Shown here one piece after another: positions 1-5,408 of a stretch of 10,587 nt of DNA. The position numbers and the translations under genes are program-made. Where the stretch lies: positions 63,639-74,225 of the forward strand of contig DEJW01000030.1 in NCBI GenBank assembly GCA_002353585.1, written 5' to 3'. Numbering within the stretch: the stretch's first letter is position 1; the number at the start of each line of letters is the position of its first letter. The DNA comes from Prevotellaceae bacterium UBA2738 (GTDB taxonomy: Bacteria > Bacteroidota > Bacteroidia > Bacteroidales > Bacteroidaceae). The notes below the pieces were generated by a model. That model saw only the letters and a list, made by a program, of their open reading frames with translations. It did no database searches and was not told the DNA's origin.

Positions 1-38
1 AAAAAAACCGCTGGGATGACTCTCGTCAAACCAGCGGT
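1..38 (-). terminator. Rho-independent terminator of the mini-lipoprotein gene
   Basis: Read on the minus strand, an 8-bp stem (ACCGCTGG at 38-31 with CCAGCGGT at 14-7) is followed at once by a run of seven T. A second small stem (TGAC/GTCA around a GAGA tetraloop, 17-28) sits inside it. It lies about 40 nt after the stop of the lipoprotein gene, which fits an intrinsic terminator for that gene. On the plus strand no comparable T-run follows, so I call it one-way. Confidence 0.85.
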
Positions 39-75
39 GTTAACCTGTTTAGTTCTGTGAACTAGGTTTGCGCTA

Positions 76-231
76 TTAAGCAACTGTATCAGCAGCAACT
101 GTGTCAGCAGCAACTGTGTCAACTGCAGCTGTGTCAACTGTGTCGTTACCAGCAGCCTGCTCAGTCTTGTTACCACAAGAAACCATTGACATTGCAACCA
201 TAGCTACGAACATAAAAACTAATTTCTTCAT
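76..231 (-). CDS. Small secreted lipoprotein with a DTVA-repeat tail
   Basis: This 51-residue protein has no family I can name. It opens with a lysine-rich, hydrophobic signal peptide ending in MVSC, a plausible lipobox with Cys19 as the lipidated residue. The mature part is only about 33 residues: a short polar segment (GNKTEQAAGN) and then an acidic tail of repeated (V/A)DT(V/A)A units. The tail is encoded by four 15-bp tandem repeats. The start at 231 is chosen because the reading frame upstream (to 285) adds a basic segment that would spoil the signal peptide, and because a good promoter -7 box lies at 282-290, within that extension. The gene is followed by an intrinsic terminator, so it is a single-gene unit divergent from mtaB. 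Likely place: inner or outer membrane facing the periplasm. Function unknown. Confidence 0.8.
   Translation of the reverse strand: MKKLVFMFVAMVAMSMVSCGNKTEQAAGNDTVDTAAVDTVAADTVAADTVA
80..139 (-). repeat. Four 15-bp tandem repeats in the lipoprotein tail
   Basis: Four contiguous 15-bp units (80-94, 95-109, 110-124, 125-139) differ from one another by only a few bases; units two and three are the most alike. Each encodes one five-residue step of the DTVA-type tail. The unit length is a multiple of three, so gain or loss of copies would keep the frame. Confidence 0.85.
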
Positions 232-281
232 TTTTCTAAGCTTTTTAAATCTGTAAACAATCATTTGTTTATTAAAACGAT

Positions 282-314
282 GCAAAGTTACGCACTTTTT
301 TCAATACCCGCAAG
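282..314 (-). promoter_or_regulatory. Bacteroidetes-type promoter of the mini-lipoprotein gene
   Basis: On the minus strand a TAACTTTGC box (290-282) matches the Bacteroidetes -7 consensus TAnnTTTG. A CTTG (314-311) lies 20 nt upstream as the -33 element. The inferred transcript starts near 276, giving a leader of about 45 nt before the ATG at 231. Confidence 0.7.
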
Positions 315-380
315 GATTTTTATAGATTTTTTTAGGACTTTTTTGTAACATTTTTGCAAGTTGCTGTAAATGTGATAGTT

Positions 381-402
381 ACAAATGTTAAACAAATGTT
401 AA
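381..402. repeat. 11-bp perfect tandem repeat in the divergent promoter region
   Basis: The 11-mer acaaatgttaa occurs twice back to back (381-391 and 392-402). It lies between the divergent lipoprotein and mtaB promoters, roughly 55-75 bp upstream of the mtaB -33 element. Together with the nearby palindrome at 413-424 it could be a regulator site, but nothing identifies the regulator. Apart from these, the promoters and the mtaB leader hairpin, I see nothing else in 286-544. Confidence 0.4.
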
Positions 403-412
403 TATTTTCTTG

Positions 413-424
413 TGTGCGCGCACA
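413..424. promoter_or_regulatory. 12-bp perfect palindrome, possible operator
   Basis: TGTGCGCGCACA is its own reverse complement and is GC-rich within very AT-rich intergenic DNA. It lies about 33 bp upstream of the mtaB -33 element. A dimeric transcription factor site is possible; the binding protein is unknown. Confidence 0.3.
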
Positions 425-456
425 ACCGCAAAAATGGTCATTTTTAAGTACATTTA

Positions 457-488
457 TTTGTTTAATCCCCTACTTTTTCGTACTTTTG
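457..488 (+). promoter_or_regulatory. Bacteroidetes-type promoter of mtaB
   Basis: TTTG at 457-460, a 20-nt gap, then TACTTTTG at 481-488 match the Bacteroidetes -33/-7 consensus. The inferred start site is near 493, about 50 nt before the mtaB ATG. This is the only good promoter upstream of the mtaB/glycosyltransferase pair. Confidence 0.75.
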
Positions 489-491
489 CAC

Positions 492-518
492 ATAATAAGG
501 GCGAAAAAGCCCTATTAT
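492..518 (+). promoter_or_regulatory. 5' leader hairpin of mtaB mRNA
   Basis: ATAAT (492-496) and AGGGC (498-502) pair with GCCCT (509-513) and ATTAT (514-518), leaving one bulged A and a GAAAAA loop. The hairpin sits at the inferred 5' end of the mtaB transcript. It may protect the 5' end or affect translation. It is not a convincing terminator because only mixed A/T follows. Confidence 0.5.
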
Positions 519-544
519 ATATATAAATAAGGTGTAAACACAAG

Positions 545-1918
545 ATGATAGACACTTCAGCTTTCCAAGGTAAGAAAGCAGCATACTACACTCTCGGTTG
601 CAAACTGAACTTCTCAGAGACCTCAACATTCGCTAAGATGTTGGAGGATATGGGTGTGCGCACAGCCCAGAAAGGTGAGAGCGCCGATATTTGCCTTATA
701 AACACCTGCTCTGTAACTGAGGTGGCTGACAGCAAGTGCCGACAGCAGATAAGGCGAATGGTGAAGAACAACCCAGGAGCCTTTGTGGTGGTGACGGGAT
801 GCTACGCACAGCTAGAACCTGAGAAGATAACGAAGATTGACGGAGTGAGTCTGGTACTGGGTAGTAACGAGAAAGCCGATCTCATACAGTTTCTGTCAGA
901 AAAGTTTACAAGCAGGCAAGAAGGACAAGAAGAACAGGGAGAGAACATAAAGGTTCAGTCTAAGGTTAAGGATATCACAACCTTTGCCCCATCATGCTCA
1001 CGAGGCGAGCGCACTCGTTACTGGCTGAAGGTGCAAGACGGCTGCAACTACTACTGCACATACTGCACCATACCATTCGCACGAGGTAACAGTCGTAACC
1101 CAAGCATACAATCGCTGGTGGAACAGGCTAAGCAGGTGGCAGCTGAGGGCGGTAAGGAGATAGTATTGACAGGTGTGAACATAGGTGACTTCGGACGTAC
1201 CACGGGAGAGTCTTTCCTTGATCTGGTGAAAGCTCTTGACAACGTGGAAGGAATACAGCGTTACCGTATCTCGAGTCTGGAGCCCGACCTTATCAGCGAC
1301 GAACTGATAGAATATTGCGCTAACAGTCGTGCGTTTATGCCTCATTTCCATATACCGCTGCAGAGCGGTAGCGACACCGTACTGAAACTGATGCGTCGTC
1401 ATTACGATGCAGCACTCTTTGCCGAAAAGATTGAGAAGATAAAAGCCGCTATGCCTGATGCCTTCATAGGCGTGGATGTGATGGTGGGTTGCAGAGGCGA
1501 GACACCTGAATGTTTTGAAGAAACCTATGCCATACTCGACCGTCTGCCTGTAAGCCAGTTGCATGTATTTCCTTATAGCGAGCGACCTGGTACGGCAGCA
1601 CTGAAGATACCATACGTGGTGAGCGACAAGGACAAGAAGCAACGCAGTCAGCGACTGCTGGAACTGTCGCAGAAAAAGACTGAGGAATTCTATGCAAAAT
1701 ACATAGACACCGAGGCAGAGGTACTTTTCGAAAAGGCTACGCGAGGCAAACTGCTGCACGGCTACACTAAAAACTATATCAGGGTGGAAGTGTGTCACCC
1801 TACACCAGCCGATTTTGACAACAAGATAGTAAAGGTTAAGCTACATGAACATCGCCATAGTAATACTAAACTGGAACGGTTCTGCCATGATGCAGAAATA
1901 CTTGCCGTCTGTGACTGA
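545..1918 (+). CDS. mtaB: tRNA t6A37 methylthiotransferase MtaB
   Basis: A radical-SAM methylthiotransferase that would convert t6A37 to ms2t6A37 in ANN-decoding tRNAs in the cytoplasm. The 457 residues show the family order. The N-terminal UPF0004 domain carries the auxiliary-cluster cysteines Cys19 (TLGCKLN), Cys55 (INTCSVTE) and Cys86 (VTGCYAQ). The radical-SAM motif CNYYCTYC gives Cys167, Cys171 and Cys174. HIPLQSGSD (about 269-277) is typical, and a TRAM-like tail starts near 385. The TLGCKLN and NTCSVTE wording points to MtaB rather than MiaB or RimO. The ATG at 545 lies about 50 nt after a good promoter. The last 24 residues (434-457) lie inside the next gene and do not look like the usual ending of the TRAM domain, so the C-terminus may have been rebuilt. 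It is co-transcribed with the downstream glycosyltransferase; no functional link is evident. Confidence 0.93.
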   Translation: MIDTSAFQGKKAAYYTLGCKLNFSETSTFAKMLEDMGVRTAQKGESADICLINTCSVTEVADSKCRQQIRRMVKNNPGAFVVVTGCYAQLEPEKITKIDGVSLVLGSNEKADLIQFLSEKFTSRQEGQEEQGENIKVQSKVKDITTFAPSCSRGERTRYWLKVQDGCNYYCTYCTIPFARGNSRNPSIQSLVEQAKQVAAEGGKEIVLTGVNIGDFGRTTGESFLDLVKALDNVEGIQRYRISSLEPDLISDELIEYCANSRAFMPHFHIPLQSGSDTVLKLMRRHYDAALFAEKIEKIKAAMPDAFIGVDVMVGCRGETPECFEETYAILDRLPVSQLHVFPYSERPGTAALKIPYVVSDKDKKQRSQRLLELSQKKTEEFYAKYIDTEAEVLFEKATRGKLLHGYTKNYIRVEVCHPTPADFDNKIVKVKLHEHRHSNTKLERFCHDAEILAVCD

Positions 1919-2900
1919 GCATTCCAAAGGAAAGGACAACACCAAAGTTGAGGTAATTGTTGCTGATAATGGTTCGACAGACGACTCTATCGAGATGCTG
2001 CACAGAGAATTCCCTGCAGTACGCATTGTTACACTCGACCGCAACTATGGGTTTGCAGAGGGCTATAACAAGGCTTTTGAAAAACTCGACAAGGAAAACA
2101 AAGAACAGCAGAGACCCCTACCCGACTATTACCTGCTGCTGAACAGCGACGTAAGAGTAAAGGCTGATTGGCTTACGCCTATGCTCGACTATATGCAGGA
2201 ACATAGCGAGGTGGCGGCTTGCCAACCCAAACTGCTCAGCGATGTCAATCCTAAGATGTTTGAATATGCTGGGGCTTGTGGCGGTTTCATTGATAAATAC
2301 GGTTACCCCTATTGCCGAGGCAGAATTTTCAATACTGTTGAGGAAGACTGCGGACAATATGACGAACCAAAGGAAATATTGTGGGCTACGGGGGCTTGTC
2401 TGCTGATAAGAAGGCAGGACTACTGGAACTGTGGAGGACTGGACGGCAGGTTCTTTGCACACAACGAGGAGATAGACCTCTGCTGGCGCCTGAACCTTAT
2501 GGGCAGGAAGGTGGTCTGTGTACCACAAAGCGTAGCCTACCACTATGGTGGAGGCACATTGCCGAAGGGTAATCCTCGCAAGGCTTACCTCAATTTCCGC
2601 AACAACCTCACTATGCTATACAAAAACCTGCCAGATGAAGAACTGAAGAGCGTTATGAGATGGAGAACCCTGCTGGATTACATCGCAGCCCTGCAGATGC
2701 TGATACTCGGCAGAAGCTATGGTGAATTCAAGGCTGTACTGAAAGCGCGTCGCGACTTTAAGGCTTGGAAGAAAGACTTCCTTGCCGACAGAACCCGCAT
2801 ACAAAGCAATGCAAAAGTCAACTCTCCTGCAGGCAGAACCTCTATCAGCATCCTCTGGCAATACTACGTAAAAGGAAAAAAACGATTTTCAAAACTGTAA
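1845..2900 (+). CDS. Family 2 glycosyltransferase (rhamnosyltransferase-like)
   Basis: A cytoplasmic or membrane-associated GT-A enzyme that moves a sugar from a nucleotide-sugar to an acceptor, probably in O-antigen, capsule or other surface glycan assembly. The 351 residues show the standard order: N-terminal strand IAIVILNWNG (3-12), DNGSTD (41-46) for nucleotide binding, LLLNSD (97-102) as the metal-binding DxD-like motif, ATGACLLIRR (181-190), and HNEEIDLCWR (206-215) with the likely catalytic acidic residues. HYGGGT (233-238) follows. These match the WbbL-like rhamnosyltransferase branch, but the sugar cannot be told from sequence. The start at 1845 is the only ATG fitting the family N-terminus: an in-frame stop lies at 1830-1832, and an AAAGG site lies about 9 nt upstream. 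It overlaps mtaB by 74 nt, so translation is probably coupled. Confidence 0.9.
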   Translation: MNIAIVILNWNGSAMMQKYLPSVTEHSKGKDNTKVEVIVADNGSTDDSIEMLHREFPAVRIVTLDRNYGFAEGYNKAFEKLDKENKEQQRPLPDYYLLLNSDVRVKADWLTPMLDYMQEHSEVAACQPKLLSDVNPKMFEYAGACGGFIDKYGYPYCRGRIFNTVEEDCGQYDEPKEILWATGACLLIRRQDYWNCGGLDGRFFAHNEEIDLCWRLNLMGRKVVCVPQSVAYHYGGGTLPKGNPRKAYLNFRNNLTMLYKNLPDEELKSVMRWRTLLDYIAALQMLILGRSYGEFKAVLKARRDFKAWKKDFLADRTRIQSNAKVNSPAGRTSISILWQYYVKGKKRFSKL

Positions 2901-2916
2901 TAAGCCCGCCCACACC

Positions 2917-2972
2917 ACCTGCTCCAAATACATCCAAAAGATACCATATACAACACACACATAATGAGCAGG
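2917..2972. other. Weak long-loop inverted repeat between convergent genes
   Basis: CCTGCTC (2918-2924) can pair with GAGCAGG (2966-2972) across a 41-nt loop, in the 85-nt gap between the glycosyltransferase and the convergent caspase gene. It may help end both transcripts. There is no clean T-run on either side, so it is not a convincing intrinsic terminator. Confidence 0.2.
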
Positions 2973-2985
2973 GGTCTGTTTAACT

Positions 2986-4149
2986 TTATCTTATCAATTT
3001 CATATCTTGCCAAATTTGAGAAATATCATCGGAAGGCGAAACGGTTGGTGTTTGGATTTTTCCATTGATGACAATAGATTTCTGACGAACATTCTTTGAC
3101 AGGTATTCTGCCAATTCACCCAAAGTCACATTGCCTTTGCTTTCCTGAATTTTCTTTAACAAGCAATAAGTAAAAAGTCCATGTTCTTCTTGTTTGTAAG
3201 AATATGCTGCCTCTTCATCTGACGTAGCGCTAAAAACGACTGTAGCAGATTTTGGTTTCTCTTCCTTTGCCTTAATAGCTACGCCACGGGCTGCAACTAT
3301 CATATCTCCATCTCGCTTCGCACCGCTGAAACAAGCGTCCATAAAGACAACACATTGATTGACGTGCAGACTCTCGATATCCTTATATAAGTTCTTGAGC
3401 GAATAACATACACCAACGTCTGTACCATCAGCATCAACAGGCATCAGGTAGGCATCTTTACTTGCATTGTCAGGAATGCCGTGCCCTGCATAGTATATGA
3501 TTAGGTTTACATTCCCCTCATAAGCCTCTGCGATATCTTTTATCTCACGAAATGCGCGCATCATTTTGCCATAGGTGGCATTAGGATAGTATTTTACCTG
3601 ATGTGAAGTCAACCCCAGCGTCCTTTCACAATAAGCCTTGAACACCTCACCATCAAAGTTTGCCATCGCTACTGGAGCTACCAGTTCGTACTCCTCATTG
3701 GCTATAATCAATGCAAATGTATTTTCGGAATGCTTCCCTGTGGATGGCACCACATTAACACCTTTTGTCCAATCGACGGCAATACGCTCTTCTTTCTGCG
3801 ACTCTTCCCTTTTGACAATAACATGCGTTTTCTCTGAGTTAAATGTTTCCTCTCTCTTTACCAGATATACATGACCTATATCGTCAACAGGCTTTCTTGG
3901 GACATCTATGTTTGTATACTGATAGTTATCCGAACTAAATGACAGCCTGATTGGCAGCTCCGACTTAGTAACGTAGAATGTGTAAGGGAGGCTCTTGATA
4001 AGTTCCTTCCTTCCTGAGTTTCCTATCGTCATTTCAATGTCTTCCAACAAGGTTCCAGTCAGTTTTATCTTGGTCTGGCCATTGACAACTACCTGTACTT
4101 GGAATAATATGAATAAGGTTAATATGCAAAACCTGAAAAGACCTTTCAT
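2986..4149 (-). CDS. Secreted caspase-family (peptidase C14) protease
   Basis: A predicted cysteine protease of the caspase-like clan CD, exported from the cytoplasm. Of its 387 residues, about 1-24 form a signal peptide (ending near VVNGQ). Residues 25-100 look like a small beta-rich domain of the kind found before exported enzymes, and 100-140 are a charged linker. The protease domain starts at FALIIANEEY (145-154). Catalytic His223 lies in YYAGHG and catalytic Cys273 in MDACFSG, the two hallmarks of the family. A helper segment (SATVVFSATSDEEAAY, about 301-316) and HGLFTYCLLKKI (323-334) follow, as in other bacterial caspase-like proteins. It is the last gene of the TRL operon, 8 nt after the preceding stop. 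By family knowledge it should cut after Lys/Arg or Asp; the sequence does not settle which. Its target is unknown; neighbouring exported proteins are candidates. Confidence 0.9.
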   Translation of the reverse strand: MKGLFRFCILTLFILFQVQVVVNGQTKIKLTGTLLEDIEMTIGNSGRKELIKSLPYTFYVTKSELPIRLSFSSDNYQYTNIDVPRKPVDDIGHVYLVKREETFNSEKTHVIVKREESQKEERIAVDWTKGVNVVPSTGKHSENTFALIIANEEYELVAPVAMANFDGEVFKAYCERTLGLTSHQVKYYPNATYGKMMRAFREIKDIAEAYEGNVNLIIYYAGHGIPDNASKDAYLMPVDADGTDVGVCYSLKNLYKDIESLHVNQCVVFMDACFSGAKRDGDMIVAARGVAIKAKEEKPKSATVVFSATSDEEAAYSYKQEEHGLFTYCLLKKIQESKGNVTLGELAEYLSKNVRQKSIVINGKIQTPTVSPSDDISQIWQDMKLIR

Positions 4150-4157
4150 TTACATCA

Positions 4158-4664
4158 TTAGTTAAGGGATTCTATAATACGGCTTACATCATGGCTTTCC
4201 TTCTTCCATTGCGATTCGCTATATGTCAGGATACAACGTGTGCCGTCAGTAAGAGTGAATTCAAAAATCAGCGGTGTACTACTTTGGAACATCTCTGTAA
4301 TATCCAGAATAGAGAATTTTGAGGTAATGCGCAACAGATAGCCATTTTTCATTACATCGCGATAAAGCATAGAAACACTCTTCCCAAGATAGCTCTTGTT
4401 GGCGTTTTTCATAACCATCTGCTTTATCATACTATTCTCCTTTACCTCTACAGAACAGTTTACCGTAACGGAATCACCATGTGAAATGTATGTCATATCG
4501 TATGTAAACCTATCTGCATTAACTCTTTTTATCAATTTCTTAGGGTTAAAGAAATATATAGTACCATTCGAACTGAGATAGGTACTATATCTTTTATTTA
4601 TAGGCTGTCCACTGCATACACCACATACAGCAAAGAATAATATAAGAAGCGAAGTCCTGATCAT
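4158..4664 (-). CDS. Secreted protein of unknown function
   Basis: I do not recognise this 168-residue protein. It begins with a clear signal peptide (MIRTSLLILFFAVCGVCSGQ), cut probably after SG. The mature part alternates short hydrophobic and polar stretches with two Cys (70 and 144), as in a small beta-rich periplasmic or surface protein. The start at 4664 is preferred over an in-frame ATG at 4727: the longer form would put 21 residues before the signal peptide and run through a strong hairpin. It lies between the TRL-like lipoprotein and the caspase, 8 nt before the latter, so the three genes are probably one operon. It could be a partner, inhibitor or substrate of the protease; that is inference from position only. 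Confidence 0.75.
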   Translation of the reverse strand: MIRTSLLILFFAVCGVCSGQPINKRYSTYLSSNGTIYFFNPKKLIKRVNADRFTYDMTYISHGDSVTVNCSVEVKENSMIKQMVMKNANKSYLGKSVSMLYRDVMKNGYLLRITSKFSILDITEMFQSSTPLIFEFTLTDGTRCILTYSESQWKKESHDVSRIIESLN

Positions 4665-4683
4665 TTTATCTATTGTATATGTT

Positions 4684-4715
4684 GAGGGGCACCGCATAAA
4701 AAAAACGTGCCCCTC
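4684..4715 (-). promoter_or_regulatory. Intercistronic 9-bp hairpin between TRL gene and next gene
   Basis: GAGGGGCAC (4684-4692) and GTGCCCCTC (4707-4715) form a perfect 9-bp stem, with a loop that contains a run of eight T on the minus strand. It lies in the 65-nt gap after the TRL stop. Because the T-run is in the loop and not after the stem, termination on the minus strand is doubtful. RNA processing or protection of the upstream lipoprotein message, giving unequal expression within the operon, is more likely. Confidence 0.5.
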
Positions 4716-4729
4716 TATTTTATACACAT

Positions 4730-5011
4730 TTACTCACCATATACACGGGTTGTAACCTTTGTATATATTCCAAGTACGGAATAAGTCGAGTAGTCAACAT
4801 GTGATATCCTTGTTATGCCACCATTCTTCGCCGCAGCATTAATACCAAGGTTATCAGAACCACCAAAACCAAGGATTTTTGTACTCGTTGCAGTACCACA
4901 CTTGTTTCCTACAGGATTTGACGTTGCTGCGATAGGATAAGTTGCCTTACAACCAGTTAAGATCGAAGCAAATGCGAAAGCAATCGCACCGAGTTTAAGA
5001 CTTTTTTTCAT
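4730..5011 (-). CDS. TRL-like family lipoprotein
   Basis: A 93-residue lipoprotein with a lipobox SILTGC, so Cys21 is the lipid anchor after cleavage. The mature part has features I know from the TRL-like family (PF13146): Y/PIAATSNPVGNKCG near 25-38, a glycine-rich ILGFGGSDN (46-54), AAAKNGGITRISHVDY (59-74) and a closing GIYTKVTTRVYGE. The length is normal for this family, whose function is unknown. It is the first gene of an operon with an unrecognised secreted protein and a caspase-family protease. Its own promoter lies at 5359-5390, and a structured leader element (5032-5354) ends only 20 nt before the ATG. That position would let leader folding control its translation. Confidence 0.85.
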   Translation of the reverse strand: MKKSLKLGAIAFAFASILTGCKATYPIAATSNPVGNKCGTATSTKILGFGGSDNLGINAAAKNGGITRISHVDYSTYSVLGIYTKVTTRVYGE

Positions 5012-5031
5012 AATTTTTAAAATTTACATAT

Positions 5032-5354
5032 GCCTATAGCCCCCCTGAGTCGGCGGTTAGAAAGATAATGAAAAGACGTTGGGAGTCTCTACCTTTCCGT
5101 TTGTCTCACGTGTTTAATCCTAACTTTGCCTTTTCCCAAAGAGAGACAAGTGTAGTAAGTCCAAGCCACGATACATTAAAACCTTCTGTCGGAAAAGACC
5201 AACGGGGTACAATACTTTCATGGTGGACATTACTGCTGCATATCTTCTTGGATTGTACAAACTTGCGAGATTCGACACGAAGAAGAAAACGTTCAGTAAA
5301 CGTCCTTTTTCCAATAAAATTTGACTTTCATATTCGAGATGAGAAATTCAAGTC
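5032..5354 (-). ncRNA. Repeated structured 5' leader element, copy A
   Basis: A non-coding element of about 323 nt that forms the 5' leader of the TRL/caspase operon. It is homologous along its whole length to copy B at 9881-10201. On the minus strand it starts GACTTGA, 4 nt after the -7 box, and ends GACTCAGG...CTATAGGC, 20 nt before the ATG. Shared parts: an ACGTT-TACtG-AACGT hairpin (about 5290-5304), an identical 32-nt block at 5263-5294, ATTGTACCC, CACGTG, GGTAGAGACTCCCA and the 3' end. The 5' GACUU pairs with AAGUC about 25 nt downstream; in copy B the partner is GGGUC, so pairing is kept despite base changes. An open frame inside (5120-5314, TTG start) is judged not to be coding. No T-run follows the 3' end, so I see a read-through leader rather than a free RNA. 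Family unknown to me; a cis-regulatory RNA is the likeliest role. Confidence 0.65.
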
Positions 5355-5358
5355 ATGT

Positions 5359-5390
5359 GCAAATATACAAAGTTTTTTTTTTATCTGCAA
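5359..5390 (-). promoter_or_regulatory. Bacteroidetes-type promoter of the TRL/caspase operon
   Basis: On the minus strand TTG (5390-5388), a 20-nt gap and TATATTTGC (5367-5359) match the -33/-7 consensus. The start site falls at or next to the first base of the leader element (5354). The promoter sits about 20 nt after the stop of the transglutaminase-like gene, so the TRL operon can be expressed apart from the upstream operon. No terminator separates them, so read-through is possible. Confidence 0.75.
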
Positions 5391-5408
5391 CATTTTTGTC
5401 AACTTTTT

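Noticed and set aside
998..1798. Minus-strand open frame of 266 codons opposite mtaB
   Set aside because: It lies wholly within a well-supported gene, has no signal peptide or domain I recognise, and its composition follows the codon pattern of the opposite strand.
2118..2543. Minus-strand open frame of 141 codons opposite the glycosyltransferase
   Set aside because: Fully inside a gene with clear GT2 motifs; no recognisable domain and no promoter.
4158..4727. Longer start (4727) for the unknown secreted protein
   Set aside because: It would add 21 residues before a clear signal peptide and translate through the 9-bp intercistronic hairpin.
5032..5354. 6S RNA (Bacteroidales-1), tmRNA or RNase P RNA as identity of the leader element
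   Set aside because: Present in two copies, placed as leader of protein genes, without a terminator, and without the hallmark motifs I know for these RNAs.
5397..5402. TTGACA on the minus strand as a sigma-70 type -35 box
   Set aside because: No TATAAT at proper spacing; the Bacteroidetes -33/-7 pair nearby explains the promoter better.
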